Part shown: one piece after another, positions 7,774 to 16,318 of the stretch
Position numbering within the stretch: position 1 is the stretch's first letter
How the letters are laid out: every line of letters begins with the position of its first letter
From: an uncultured Blautia sp.
Lineage (GTDB): Bacteria > Bacillota > Clostridia > Lachnospirales > Lachnospiraceae
Length of the DNA: 23,317 nucleotides
NCBI GenBank assembly: GCA_934394545.1
Contig: CAKRRG010000044.1
Coordinates: 1-23,317 of the forward strand
Direction: 5' to 3'
Program-made: the position numbers and the translations under genes
The notes under the pieces: generated by a model
Told to the model about the DNA's origin: nothing
Databases searched by the model: none
What the model saw: the letters and a program-made list of their open reading frames with translations, nothing else

Positions 7774-8412
7774 ATGAGCGACAGAAGAAATAAAAGGGAA
7801 AAAGAACAGCTTTTTAACATGCCGGAGATTGCGAAAATGGAGAAAAAAGCTTTTTCTGGTGCAAAGGAGAGGCTGGAGGAAAGTAAATTCAAGAAGGCGT
7901 TTGTTTGGGGGTTTGAGATTGTAGTTACATTGATTTTTGCTGTCCTGACTTCCATGATGCTGTTTCAGTCTGTAACGATGCAAGAAAGCTCTATGGAGCC
8001 TACTCTGGCGGTTGGCAGTCGCTATTTTGTAAATAAGCTTGCTTATAAGGCATCTTCACCACAACGAGGTGATATTATTGTATTTCGTACAAATGGCAGT
8101 GACGATGCAGCTCTTCATATTCGCCGTGTGATCGGGCTTCCTGGAGAAACCATTCAGATTGTGAATGGCAGGATTCTGATCAATGGAGAAACCTATAAAG
8201 AGGGACGGGATTTTCCGACGATCAATAATCCGGGAATGGCAGCGAAAGCAGTCACCCTGGAGGCCGGAGAATATTTTGTTCTGGGTGATAATCGGAATAA
8301 CAGTGAAGACAGTCGTTATGGTGCTATTGGACGAGTGAACAAAAAATATATAGTTGGTAAGTTGTGGTTTCAGATTTCACCTAAAAAGGAAATCGGCCCT
8401 TTGGAAAATTAA
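7774..8412 (+). CDS. lepB: Type I signal peptidase with Arg at the catalytic-lysine position
   Basis: A 212 aa S26-family signal peptidase, expected to cut signal peptides on the outer face of the membrane. After a charged cytoplasmic N-terminus there is one membrane segment (about residues 44-66). The nucleophile is Ser73 in SSMEPT, followed by RGDIIVF, IGLPGE and the GDNRNNSEDSR box (171-181). The general-base lysine normally sits in a KRVIGLPGD-type motif; here the motif reads IRRVIGLPGE, with Arg117 encoded by CGC at 8122-8124. His115 lies two residues earlier. The enzyme may be inactive, specialised or chemically altered. I chose ATG 7774 because GGAG (7765-7768) is well placed; an in-frame ATG at 7741 lacks a ribosome binding site. 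It is followed by rbgA, rnhB and yraN, a common Firmicutes order. Confidence 0.88.
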   Translation: MSDRRNKREKEQLFNMPEIAKMEKKAFSGAKERLEESKFKKAFVWGFEIVVTLIFAVLTSMMLFQSVTMQESSMEPTLAVGSRYFVNKLAYKASSPQRGDIIVFRTNGSDDAALHIRRVIGLPGETIQIVNGRILINGETYKEGRDFPTINNPGMAAKAVTLEAGEYFVLGDNRNNSEDSRYGAIGRVNKKYIVGKLWFQISPKKEIGPLEN

Positions 8413-8434
8413 AATACTAGAAAATGAGGTAAAT

Positions 8435-9289
8435 ATGAACGTACAGTGGTATCCTGGTCATATGACCAAAGCAAAAAGACAGATGCAAGAAGATATTAAG
8501 CTGATCGATTTGATCATTGAACTTGTAGACTCCCGTGTTCCCCTTGCAAGCAGGAATCCGGACATTGATGATCTTGGGAAAAACAAGGCCAGACTGATCC
8601 TTTTAAATAAATCAGACCTTGGCGATGAACGCCAGAATGAAGCATGGAAGGCATATTTTCAGAAGAAGGGATTTTATGTGGTTAAGGTAGATTCTCGCAG
8701 TGGCTCTGGTATGAAGGCCATTCAGACAGCCATTCAGGAGGCCTGTAAAGAGAAGACGGAGCGCGACAGAAGAAGAGGAATCAAAAATCGTCCCATTCGT
8801 GCCATGGTAGTAGGAATCCCGAACGTGGGTAAGTCTACCTTTATTAATACTTTCGCAGGGAGAGCCTGTGCCAAGACTGGAAACAAGCCAGGCGTCACAA
8901 AGGGAAAACAGTGGATCCGATTGAATAAGAATGTAGAACTTCTGGATACACCTGGAATCCTATGGCCGAAATTTGAAGACGAAACAGTAGGAATGCGTCT
9001 TGCGTATATTGGCTCTATTAAAGATGACATTTTGAACATGGAGGAACTGGCTCTTGCTCTGATTGATTTCCTGCGTGAAAAATATGCTGGTGCTCTTAAG
9101 GAACGTTACCAGATTGAGGAGGAGGGAACAGCTGTGCAGGTGTTAGAGGCTGTTGCACGTTCCAGGGGATGTCTGAAAAAAGGAGAAGAACTGGATTATG
9201 CCAAGGCGTCTTTGATTCTGTTTGATGATTTCCGCTCTGGTAAGATTGGAAGGATCACCTTAGAGTGGGCACCGGAAGAGGAAAAATAA
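8435..9289 (+). CDS. rbgA: Ribosome biogenesis GTPase RbgA (YlqF)
   Basis: A 284 aa circularly permuted GTPase that acts late in assembly of the 50S ribosomal subunit. The motif order is the permuted one: G4 (NKSD, 58-61) precedes G1 (GIPNVGKST, 127-135), G2 (PGVT, 152-155) and G3 (DTPG, 171-174). The N-terminus WYPGHMTKAKR is the family signature, and the C-terminal helical domain (about 190-280) is the ANTAR-like region of RbgA. I chose ATG 8435, which follows TGAGGT and fits the conserved N-terminus; an in-frame upstream ATG at 8354 lies inside lepB. It sits 22 bp after lepB and 1 bp before rnhB, so it is clearly part of the same operon. Confidence 0.96.
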   Translation: MNVQWYPGHMTKAKRQMQEDIKLIDLIIELVDSRVPLASRNPDIDDLGKNKARLILLNKSDLGDERQNEAWKAYFQKKGFYVVKVDSRSGSGMKAIQTAIQEACKEKTERDRRRGIKNRPIRAMVVGIPNVGKSTFINTFAGRACAKTGNKPGVTKGKQWIRLNKNVELLDTPGILWPKFEDETVGMRLAYIGSIKDDILNMEELALALIDFLREKYAGALKERYQIEEEGTAVQVLEAVARSRGCLKKGEELDYAKASLILFDDFRSGKIGRITLEWAPEEEK

Positions 9290-9290
9290 C

Positions 9291-10052
9291 ATGGAAAAAA
9301 TCAATGAGATCAAGTGCATGGTTCATGCTGCTCAGCCAGAAGAATATGCTTCTATTTTTGAAACATACAAAGATGATACAAGAAGTGGCGTGATAAAGCT
9401 TATGGAACAGCTTCGCAAGAAGGAAGCTGCTTATCAGAAGGAGCTTGTACGTACTGAAAAAATGAAAGAATTCGAGCGCAAATATGAAGAAATGGGATTT
9501 GTGTGTGGAATAGATGAAGTGGGAAGAGGCCCTCTTGCTGGTCCCGTGGTGGCAGGTGCTGTTATTTTACCGAAAGATTCCAAGATATTATACTTGAACG
9601 ATTCGAAGCAGTTAAGCGCTGCAAAAAGAGAGGAATTGTATGATGTGATCATGGAGAATGCAGTAGCTGTGGGAATTGGAATGGCCACTCCTCAGAGAAT
9701 TGATGAAATCAATATTCTTCAAGCCACTTACGAAGCTATGAGAGAAGCTATCAGCAAGCTGGATCCGGCACCTCAGATCCTTCTTAATGATGCGGTGACA
9801 ATTCCTCAGGTCAGCATTCCTCAGGTCCCCATTATAAAGGGCGATGCAAAGAGTGTTTCTATTGCAGCTGCCAGTATTGTGGCGAAGGTGACAAGAGACA
9901 GAATGATGGTAGAGTACGACAAGGTGATGCCGGAATATGGTTTTGCATCTAATAAAGGATATGGTTCATTGGCACACATAGAAGCATTGAAAAAGTTTGG
10001 TCCAAGTCCTATTCACAGAGCTACTTTTATAAAGAATTTCATAACGGTTTAA
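9291..10052 (+). CDS. rnhB: Ribonuclease HII with N-terminal extension
   Basis: A 253 aa endonuclease that removes ribonucleotides and RNA from RNA-DNA hybrids. The catalytic acidic residues are Asp75 and Glu76 (GIDEVGRGPLAGP), Asp167 (LLNDAV) and Asp185 (KGDAKS), followed by SIAAASIVAKVTRD and the NKGYG signature. About 65 residues precede the catalytic domain, rich in charged residues; such an extension is usual in Firmicutes RNase HII and shorter forms lack it. Residues 171-180 contain a small duplication (IPQVS then IPQVP) that comes from a 15-bp tandem repeat. The gene starts one base after the rbgA stop with no good ribosome binding site of its own, which suggests translational coupling. 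Confidence 0.96.
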   Translation: MEKINEIKCMVHAAQPEEYASIFETYKDDTRSGVIKLMEQLRKKEAAYQKELVRTEKMKEFERKYEEMGFVCGIDEVGRGPLAGPVVAGAVILPKDSKILYLNDSKQLSAAKREELYDVIMENAVAVGIGMATPQRIDEINILQATYEAMREAISKLDPAPQILLNDAVTIPQVSIPQVPIIKGDAKSVSIAAASIVAKVTRDRMMVEYDKVMPEYGFASNKGYGSLAHIEALKKFGPSPIHRATFIKNFITV

Positions 10053-10081
10053 GAAAGACGGAAATGTATTGGAGCTTAAGG

Positions 10082-10444
10082 ATGAAAGAGAATAAGCGAA
10101 GAGTAGGTGCTTTTTATGAACAGATGGCAGCTGACTATCTGATTTCCCAAGGCGTAATGATTCTGGACCGGAATTACCGGAACCGGTTTGGGGAAATTGA
10201 CCTGATCGGGATGACGGCAGATAACTGGCTGATCTTTGTAGAGGTTAAATTCAGAAGTACAAAGCTTTCCGGAAGTTCGCTGGCTGCAGTTGACAGACAC
10301 AAGCAAAGAATTATTTCCAGGGTAGCGGTAGAGTATCTGAAGAACCGATATAGAAGCATGGATGTGAGATGCCGGTTTGATGTGGTGGGAATCGAAGGAA
10401 CTTCGATCATCTGGATTAAGGATGCTTTTGACTATTGCGGCTAA
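10082..10444 (+). CDS. yraN: UPF0102 protein YraN (endonuclease-like fold)
   Basis: A 120 aa member of the UPF0102 family, which has a restriction-endonuclease-like fold; its biological role is not settled. The family signature is complete: Gly9-x-x-x-E13-x-x-A at the start, the RNYRNRFGEIDLI block with Glu38 and Asp40, and FVEVKFR with Glu54 and Lys56. Together these form the (D/E)-x-K nuclease-like site. I chose ATG 10082 because GGAG (10071-10074) is 7 nt upstream; an in-frame ATG at 10064 lacks a clear ribosome binding site. It follows rnhB by 29 bp, a linkage seen widely in bacteria. Confidence 0.92.
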   Translation: MKENKRRVGAFYEQMAADYLISQGVMILDRNYRNRFGEIDLIGMTADNWLIFVEVKFRSTKLSGSSLAAVDRHKQRIISRVAVEYLKNRYRSMDVRCRFDVVGIEGTSIIWIKDAFDYCG

Positions 10445-10511
10445 ATATCTGGCGGAGAAATGCTCTGGAGCTGCGAATAACAAAACTGTGTACTTTTAAG
10501 AAGGAGAAAAA

Positions 10512-11375
10512 ATGGCTATCAAATGGCATAATGAAAACGAACCGCATATGAGAATGAATGAAAAAAACGGAGTGAAATATCTTACATACCCTGCTTTTGA
10601 ACAGCTGCCGGATATTGTACACAGTTTCAGTACAAGAATAGGCGGTGTTAGTGAGGGGATTTTTTCTACCATGAACTTTAGCTTCGGAAGAGGCGATGAT
10701 GACAATGCGATCAGAGAGAATTATGAAAGAATGGGGAAGGCTGTGGGATTCTCTATAGAAGACGTTGTGGCATCTAATCAAACTCACACAACGAACGTTC
10801 GTCTTGTGGGAGAAGAGGACAGAGGAAATGGAGTGGTACATCCCAATGCTTTTCGGGATGTGGATGGAATGATCACAAATACTCCGGGACTGGTACTTGC
10901 CACTTTTTATGCAGATTGTGTCCCCTTATATTTCATAGATCCCATTCATAATGCAATTGGATTATCTCACTCCGGCTGGAAGGGAACTGTGGGAAAGATT
11001 GGAAGGGTAACAATAGAGAAAATGAAAGAGCAGTTTGGCTCTGATCCCAGCCAGATCCTTACGGCCATTGGACCGTCTATTTGCCAGGAGTGCTATGAGG
11101 TAAGCGAGGATGTGATTTTGGAATTTCAGAATAGCTTTGCGGAAAAATACTGGAATCGTCTTTTTTACCAGAAAGAAAATGGAAAATATCAGCTGAATCT
11201 GTGGGAAGCAAATCGGATCATATTTCTGGAATCCGGAATAAAGGAAGCACATATCTCTATGTCCGGAATCTGTACCTGCTGCAATCCGGAACTGCTTTTT
11301 TCTCATAGAGCCACTTTGGGCAAAAGAGGAAATCTTGCAGCATTTCTTGGAATACGCCGGAAAGCGGAAGCTTAA
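10512..11375 (+). CDS. pgeF: Peptidoglycan editing factor PgeF (YfiH/DUF152, multicopper-oxidase-like)
   Basis: A 287 aa protein of the YfiH/DUF152 family. Members of this family act on peptidoglycan precursors carrying wrong residues, and relatives (LACC1/FAMIN) act as purine nucleoside enzymes. The conserved metal-site residues are His92 (NQTHT), Cys136 (YADCVPLYF) and His153 (SHSGWKGT). The FSTRIGGVS and SGICTCCN...FSHRA blocks are typical. The start ATG 10512 has AAGGAG directly upstream. It is 67 bp from yraN with no terminator between, and is closed by a strong terminator at 11396-11430. The family assignment is firm, the physiological substrate is not. Confidence 0.93.
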   Translation: MAIKWHNENEPHMRMNEKNGVKYLTYPAFEQLPDIVHSFSTRIGGVSEGIFSTMNFSFGRGDDDNAIRENYERMGKAVGFSIEDVVASNQTHTTNVRLVGEEDRGNGVVHPNAFRDVDGMITNTPGLVLATFYADCVPLYFIDPIHNAIGLSHSGWKGTVGKIGRVTIEKMKEQFGSDPSQILTAIGPSICQECYEVSEDVILEFQNSFAEKYWNRLFYQKENGKYQLNLWEANRIIFLESGIKEAHISMSGICTCCNPELLFSHRATLGKRGNLAAFLGIRRKAEA

Positions 11376-11383
11376 TGCGGATC

Positions 11384-11430
11384 AAAAATAGAAAGCCCCT
11401 GCGCCTTAAAGGTATGACGCAGGGGTTTTT
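11384..11430. terminator. Bidirectional rho-independent terminator between pgeF and prs
   Basis: CCCCTGCG (11396-11403) pairs with CGCAGGGG (11418-11425), followed on the plus strand by TTTTT (11426-11430). Read from the minus strand, the same stem is followed by a T-rich stretch (complement of 11384-11395). It therefore serves both convergent genes. Confidence 0.9.
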
Positions 11431-11485
11431 GATGTCTTTGGAGAGTCAAGAGGATTTTTGACCTTTTGACCCTGGTATCATCATA

Positions 11486-12658
11486 TTATTCTTGATTTAC
11501 ACGCTTCATCAGATCCATGATCTTCTCGTTGCTGGAACGAACCTTCTCAACAGAAACGTCATGATTGATGATATCCATGATGCTTGCAAGATACTTGCTC
11601 ATGTTGGCTTCTACATAGTAAGGCCTGGAAAGAAGCTCCGGAATACGGTAATTCAGGTTGGTCGTGATAACCTTATCAATCCATCCTTTTTCGTAGTAAG
11701 CGTCAAATTTATCCATGCCTTCTGTGAACAGACCATAGGTCGTGCAGATAAATACACGGTTCGCATGGCGCTCTTTGATCTGTTTGGCAACATCAAGCAT
11801 ACTTTCTCCGGAAGAAATCATATCGTCAATAATGACAACATCCTTACCCTCTACGGAAGCACCAAGAAACTCATGTGCGACGATGGGGTTCTTGCCATTT
11901 ATTACAGTAGAGTAGTCACGTCTCTTGTAGAACATACCCATGTCAACGCCGAGAATATTGGAAAAGTACACGGCTCTGGACATGGCGCCTTCATCCGGGC
12001 TGATAATCATAAGGTGATCATTGTCAACCTGGAAATTGTCTACATTTTTCACAAGTGCCTTCAGAAACTGGTAAGTAGGGAAGAAGTTGTCAAAACCATT
12101 CAGCGGAATGGAATTCTGTACACGGGGATCGTGAGCGTCAAAGGTGATGATATTGGAAACACCCATGTCACTTAATTCACGAAGAGCAAGTGCGCAGTCA
12201 AGAGACTCTCTCTTCTTACGTCTGTGCTGACGGCCTTCATAAAGGAATGGCATGATTACGTTGATTCGGTGTGCCTTACCTGTAGCTGCGGAGATGATTC
12301 TTTTCAGATCCTGAAAATGGTTGTCGGGAGACATATGGTTCTCGTGTCCGCAAACGGTATATGTGGAACTGTAGTTGGTTACATCTACCATGATATAAAG
12401 ATCGGTTCCCCGGACGGATTCCTTGATAATTCCCTTACCTTCACCGGTGCCGAAGCGGGGGCATTCACAATCCACAATAAAAGAGCTCTCGCTGTAGCCC
12501 TGTGGAACATTATCAAGCCCCTTCTTCTCTACAAGTTCCTTACGGAATTTTACCAGGTTTCTGTCTACCTCCTCTGCAAGTTCGCGGCAGCCTTCCAATG
12601 CAGCGATACGAATAGGTGCGACAGGCATAGATTTCTCAAGTAATTCTATGTTCGGCAT
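11486..12658 (-). CDS. prs: Ribose-phosphate pyrophosphokinase, long clostridial form
   Basis: A 390 aa PRPP synthetase, which transfers pyrophosphate from ATP to ribose 5-phosphate and so feeds nucleotide, histidine and tryptophan synthesis. Recognisable elements are the flexible catalytic loop RQHRRKKR (143-150), the FDAHD motif (173-177), PDEGAMSRA (221-229) and the PRPP-binding loop VVIIDDMISSGES (274-286). The protein is about 75 residues longer than the E. coli and B. subtilis enzymes. The PRPP loop has DDMISSGES where the classical form has DMIDTAGT, so it is a divergent subgroup. It starts at ATG 12658 with AGGAGGAAT upstream. It stands alone on the minus strand, convergent with pgeF and divergent from the DUF512 gene. 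Confidence 0.92.
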   Translation of the reverse strand: MPNIELLEKSMPVAPIRIAALEGCRELAEEVDRNLVKFRKELVEKKGLDNVPQGYSESSFIVDCECPRFGTGEGKGIIKESVRGTDLYIMVDVTNYSSTYTVCGHENHMSPDNHFQDLKRIISAATGKAHRINVIMPFLYEGRQHRRKKRESLDCALALRELSDMGVSNIITFDAHDPRVQNSIPLNGFDNFFPTYQFLKALVKNVDNFQVDNDHLMIISPDEGAMSRAVYFSNILGVDMGMFYKRRDYSTVINGKNPIVAHEFLGASVEGKDVVIIDDMISSGESMLDVAKQIKERHANRVFICTTYGLFTEGMDKFDAYYEKGWIDKVITTNLNYRIPELLSRPYYVEANMSKYLASIMDIINHDVSVEKVRSSNEKIMDLMKRVNQE

Positions 12659-12751
12659 GATATTCCTCCTAAGTAGTATGCTAATTGTTAATTGGGTGAT
12701 CGGCAGGCCATAGGATAGACATCCTTTGACTGTACAGACCTCTCCTTTATA

Positions 12752-12780
12752 TTTATAACATTTGCCCTAAATGCCGTCAA
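12752..12780 (-). promoter_or_regulatory. SigmaA promoter for prs
   Basis: On the minus strand, TTGACG (12780-12775) and TATAAA (12757-12752) are separated by 17 bp, with a TGT extended -10. Transcription would start near 12745, leaving a leader of about 87 nt that contains a small AGGAT/ATCCT hairpin (12712-12725). Confidence 0.85.
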
Positions 12781-12841
12781 GGAATTTATTGATTTTTACT
12801 TGAAAAAATCCTCAGAAGAAGCAGTGAAAGGAATTTTTTTG

Positions 12842-12870
12842 TTGTGTTTTTGAAGAAAACTTGTTATAGT
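12842..12870 (+). promoter_or_regulatory. SigmaA promoter for the DUF512-der-plsY-gpsA operon
   Basis: TTGTGT (12842-12847) and TATAGT (12865-12870) are 17 bp apart and the -10 carries an extended TGT. It is divergent from the prs promoter. The transcript leader (about 12877-12979) contains a 7-bp inverted repeat, TGCGATC (12906-12912) with GATCGCA (12949-12955). Confidence 0.6.
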
Positions 12871-12979
12871 AAAAATAATGGCTAAATTATGCTGTGCCAG
12901 AAATATGCGATCGGAAGTATCATAATGTAAGCGGCTGATGGTTCGGCAGATCGCACTTGGAATTATAATGGAGAAAAAT

Positions 12980-14365
12980 GTGAAGAAACAAAATAAACAT
13001 GTAGTTGCAGTTGTACAGGAAGGAAGTATTGCACAGGAACTGGAGCTTGCACCGGGCGATATCCTGCTTACCGTAAATGGTCAGCCTGTAGAAGATATAT
13101 TTGATTACCGTTATCTGATGAATGAAGAATATGTGGTTCTGGAGATAGAGAAGAAGAATGGAGAAATCTGGGAACTGGAAGTAGAGAAGGAATATGAAGA
13201 AGATCTTGGTATTGTTTTTGAGAAGGATCTTATGGATGATTACCGTTCCTGCTCCAATCACTGCATTTTCTGTTTTATTGATCAGATGCCGCCAGGTATG
13301 AGAGAGACTCTTTATTTTAAAGATGATGATTCCAGATTGTCTTTCATTCAGGGAAATTATGTAACACTGACCAATATGAGTGAGCATGATATTGAGAGAA
13401 TTATCCGTTATCATCTGGAGCCTATTAATATTTCCATTCAGACGATGAATCCGGAATTAAGATGTAAAATGCTTCATAACCGCTTTGCCGGGGATGCGCT
13501 GAAGAAGCTTCAGAGACTTTATGATGCAGGAATTGCTATGAATGGACAGATTGTTTTGTGCAAAGGCGTGAATGACGGCAAAGAACTGGATGACAGCATC
13601 CGGAAAATGTCAGCTTATGCACCGGTGCTGCAGAGCGTTTCGGTGGTTCCTGTTGGCCTTACGAAGTTTCGTGAAGGCTTGTATCCCATGGAACAATTTC
13701 AGAAGGAGGATGCATTAGAAGTTCTGGATATCATTCATTCCTGGCAGAAGAAGATGATGGATGAGCATGGAATCCATTTTATCCATGCCTCTGATGAGTG
13801 GTACATTCTGGCTGGCAGGGATCTGCCGGAAGAGGATTCCTATGACGGTTATCTTCAGCTGGAAAATGGTGTTGGTATGTTACGGCTGCTTGGAACTGAG
13901 GTGCGGGAAGCACTTGAAGACAGAACAGGAGATGAACGCAGGATAAAAGCGGTCAGCGCCACAGGTGCACTGGCAGCACCTTTTATTACAAGCTATATGG
14001 AGATGATTCGCGAGAAGTTTCCGAACGTAGAAGTAGAAGTGGCTTGCATAAGAAATGAATTCTTTGGTGAGACCATTACCGTGTCCGGACTGATTACCGG
14101 GCAGGATCTTTTGAAACAGCTTCAGGGAGTGGAACTGGGAGAGAAGCTTCTGCTTCCGTGCAACATGCTAAAAAATGAAGAAGATGTTTTTCTGGATGAT
14201 ATTTCCGTGGAGGAGCTTTCCAGGAAACTGAATGTAGAAATCGTGATCGTGGATGAGAGCGGAGCGGATCTGGTATCAGCAGTTCTTGATCCACCTGATC
14301 ATAAGAAACAGAAAAGGAGACAAATGTATGAGCAAACCGGTAGTAGCAATTGTGGGCAGGCCTAA
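12980..14365 (+). CDS. DUF512 family protein with PDZ-like and radical SAM domains
   Basis: A protein of about 461 aa of a family conserved in Firmicutes and cyanobacteria whose function is unknown. An N-terminal PDZ-like domain (about 1-70; [20 protein letters not shown]) is followed by a radical-SAM-type cysteine motif, C91-x3-C95-x2-C98, then an aldolase-like barrel and the C-terminal DUF512 domain. It may bind a 4Fe-4S cluster. I prefer the GTG start at 12980 because GGAG (12970-12973) lies 6 nt upstream; in-frame ATG codons at 12968 and 12938 lack a good ribosome binding site, so these starts remain possible. Its last 38 bases overlap der in another frame, which points to tight coupling with ribosome-assembly GTPase Der. 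Confidence 0.88.
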   Translation: MKKQNKHVVAVVQEGSIAQELELAPGDILLTVNGQPVEDIFDYRYLMNEEYVVLEIEKKNGEIWELEVEKEYEEDLGIVFEKDLMDDYRSCSNHCIFCFIDQMPPGMRETLYFKDDDSRLSFIQGNYVTLTNMSEHDIERIIRYHLEPINISIQTMNPELRCKMLHNRFAGDALKKLQRLYDAGIAMNGQIVLCKGVNDGKELDDSIRKMSAYAPVLQSVSVVPVGLTKFREGLYPMEQFQKEDALEVLDIIHSWQKKMMDEHGIHFIHASDEWYILAGRDLPEEDSYDGYLQLENGVGMLRLLGTEVREALEDRTGDERRIKAVSATGALAAPFITSYMEMIREKFPNVEVEVACIRNEFFGETITVSGLITGQDLLKQLQGVELGEKLLLPCNMLKNEEDVFLDDISVEELSRKLNVEIVIVDESGADLVSAVLDPPDHKKQKRRQMYEQTGSSNCGQA

Positions 14366-15653
14366 TGTGGGCAAATCCACATTGTTTAATGTACTGGCAG
14401 GAGATAAAATTTCAATTGTAAAGGATACGCCAGGTGTAACAAGAGACAGAATTTATGCAGATGCGTCATGGCTGAATAATGAGTTTACGCTGATTGATAC
14501 AGGCGGTATTGAGCCGGACAGTGGAGATATTATCCTCTCTCAGATGAGAGAACAGGCACAGATCGCTATTGATACTGCAGATGTTATCATATTTATTACA
14601 GACGTACATCAGGGACTTGTAGATTCAGATTCCAAGGTAGCCGACATGCTGCGCCGCAGCGGTAAACCAGTGGTTCTGGCGGTTAATAAGGTGGATAGCG
14701 TTCAGAAGTATATGATGGATGTTTATGAATTTTACAATCTGGGAATCGGGGAACCATTTGCAATTTCCGCAGCTAACCGCCAGGGACTTGGAGATATGCT
14801 GGACGAAGTGGTGAAACATTTTCCTGAGGATGCAGGTGAAGATGAAGATTCTGATATTCCGAAGATTGCGATCGTTGGAAAACCTAATGTAGGGAAATCT
14901 TCGCTGGTAAACAAGCTTCTGGGAGAAGACCGTGTTATTGTGTCTGATATTGCAGGTACTACCAGAGACGCTGTGGATACGAAGGTGACCTGGAATGAAA
15001 AAGATTATATTTTTATTGATACCGCAGGCCTTCGCCGTAAGGCAAAGGTAAAGGAAGAAATCGAACGCTTTAGTGTCATTCGTACAGTGACAGCAGTAGA
15101 ACGTGCAGATGTGGTTGTTGTAATGATCGATGCTTCAGAAGGTGTTACGGAGCAGGATGCGAAGATTGCCGGAATTGCCCATGAAAAAGGCAAGGGCGTT
15201 ATCATTGCAGTGAATAAATGGGATGCGATCGAGAAGAATGATAAGACAATTTATAAGCATACCAACCGTATCCGTGAAGTCCTTTCCTTTATGCCATATG
15301 CGGAAATTGTATTCATTTCTGCAAAAACAGGACTTCGAATTTCCAGGATGTTTGAAACACTGGATGCAGTTATTGAGAATCAGACCATGCGTATCCAGAC
15401 AGGTGTGCTGAATGAAATCCTGACAGAAGCAGTTGCCATGCAGCAGCCGCCGTCAGACAGAGGACGCCGCCTTAAGATTTTCTACATGACCCAGGTTGCT
15501 GTAAAGCCACCTACATTTGTAATTTTTGTGAACGATAAGGAACTGATGCATTTCTCCTACACAAGATATCTGGAGAATAAGATCCGAGACGCTTTTGATT
15601 TTGGAGGTACACCACTGAAGTTTATTGTGAGAGAGCGTGGAGAGAAGGAATAA
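14328..15653 (+). CDS. der: Ribosome biogenesis GTPase Der (EngA)
   Basis: A 441 aa protein with two tandem GTPase domains, needed for maturation of the 50S ribosomal subunit. Domain 1 has GRPNVGKST (10-18), PGVTRD, DTGG (57-60) and NKVD (120-123). Domain 2 has GKPNVGKSS (184-192), GTTRD, DTAG (231-234) and NKWD (296-299). A KH-like RNA-binding domain forms the last 90 or so residues. I chose ATG 14328 because it follows AAGGAGA (14314-14320) and matches the family N-terminus [13 protein letters not shown]; an ATG at 14253 would add 25 unrelated residues inside the upstream gene. It overlaps the DUF512 gene by 38 bp and is 2 bp from plsY. Confidence 0.98.
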   Translation: MSKPVVAIVGRPNVGKSTLFNVLAGDKISIVKDTPGVTRDRIYADASWLNNEFTLIDTGGIEPDSGDIILSQMREQAQIAIDTADVIIFITDVHQGLVDSDSKVADMLRRSGKPVVLAVNKVDSVQKYMMDVYEFYNLGIGEPFAISAANRQGLGDMLDEVVKHFPEDAGEDEDSDIPKIAIVGKPNVGKSSLVNKLLGEDRVIVSDIAGTTRDAVDTKVTWNEKDYIFIDTAGLRRKAKVKEEIERFSVIRTVTAVERADVVVVMIDASEGVTEQDAKIAGIAHEKGKGVIIAVNKWDAIEKNDKTIYKHTNRIREVLSFMPYAEIVFISAKTGLRISRMFETLDAVIENQTMRIQTGVLNEILTEAVAMQQPPSDRGRRLKIFYMTQVAVKPPTFVIFVNDKELMHFSYTRYLENKIRDAFDFGGTPLKFIVRERGEKE

Positions 15654-15655
15654 AT

Positions 15656-16303
15656 ATGGAACGTATTATTTGTCTTGCTATCGGATATGTATTTGGAATG
15701 TTTCAGACCTCCTACATTATTGGAAAGGTACATCACATGGATATCCGGCAGTATGGAAGCGGCAATGCAGGAACGACAAATGCCCTTCGTACGCTTGGTA
15801 AAAAGGCAGGAGCGATAACCCTTATTGGAGATATGCTGAAATGTGTGATTTCCATTCTGGTAGTAAATGCAGCTTTTAAGAACAATTACGGGGATATTCT
15901 TCCGCTGCTCGGCATGTACACAGCAGCAGGTTGTGTACTTGGACACAATTTTCCTTTTTATCTTGGGTTTCGTGGAGGTAAGGGAATTGCTGCTTCTGCT
16001 GGAATGCTGCTTGCAATGGATTGGAGAGTTTTTCTTATCTGTGCTGTGATTTTTGCAGGTATTGTTGTGGCTACACGTTACGTATCCCTTGGATCTATGG
16101 CAGCTTATGCTGGGGCACTTATATGCTTTGTTGTATTTGGAGCCATGGGAAGCTATGGCATGGATTATTTTCATACTTTTGAGATGGATATAATTATGGG
16201 GCTTATGACAGTGCTTGCGATTTACAGACACAGGGCGAACATTGTCCGCTTGCTAAAGGGAACAGAGAATAAGCTTGGAGCAGGTAAAACTGCGTCCAAA
16301 TAA
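15656..16303 (+). CDS. plsY: Glycerol-3-phosphate acyltransferase PlsY
   Basis: A 215 aa multi-spanning membrane enzyme that moves the acyl group from acyl-phosphate to glycerol 3-phosphate, making lysophosphatidic acid. The three catalytic loops are present: GSGNAGTTN (34-42), GHNFPFYLGFRGGKG (96-110) and YRHRANIVRL (190-199). Hydrophobic segments between them fit the usual five membrane helices. It begins 2 bp after der and uses the GAAGGAAT upstream as ribosome binding site. Its substrate, glycerol 3-phosphate, is produced by gpsA, the next gene, so the pair forms a small phospholipid-synthesis module. Confidence 0.97.
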   Translation: MERIICLAIGYVFGMFQTSYIIGKVHHMDIRQYGSGNAGTTNALRTLGKKAGAITLIGDMLKCVISILVVNAAFKNNYGDILPLLGMYTAAGCVLGHNFPFYLGFRGGKGIAASAGMLLAMDWRVFLICAVIFAGIVVATRYVSLGSMAAYAGALICFVVFGAMGSYGMDYFHTFEMDIIMGLMTVLAIYRHRANIVRLLKGTENKLGAGKTASK

Positions 16304-16318
16304 AGAAGAGGTGACGAA

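Noticed and set aside
11446..11475. Second terminator after prs on the minus strand
   Set aside because: GTCAA/TTGAC can form a short stem, but it is weak and lacks a T-run; the stronger bidirectional hairpin at 11396-11425 suffices.
12791..12812. AT-rich hairpin in the prs/DUF512 divergent gap
   Set aside because: GATTTTT and AAAAATC can pair, but the stem is nearly all A-T and there is no T-run or conserved context; it is probably chance in AT-rich intergenic DNA.
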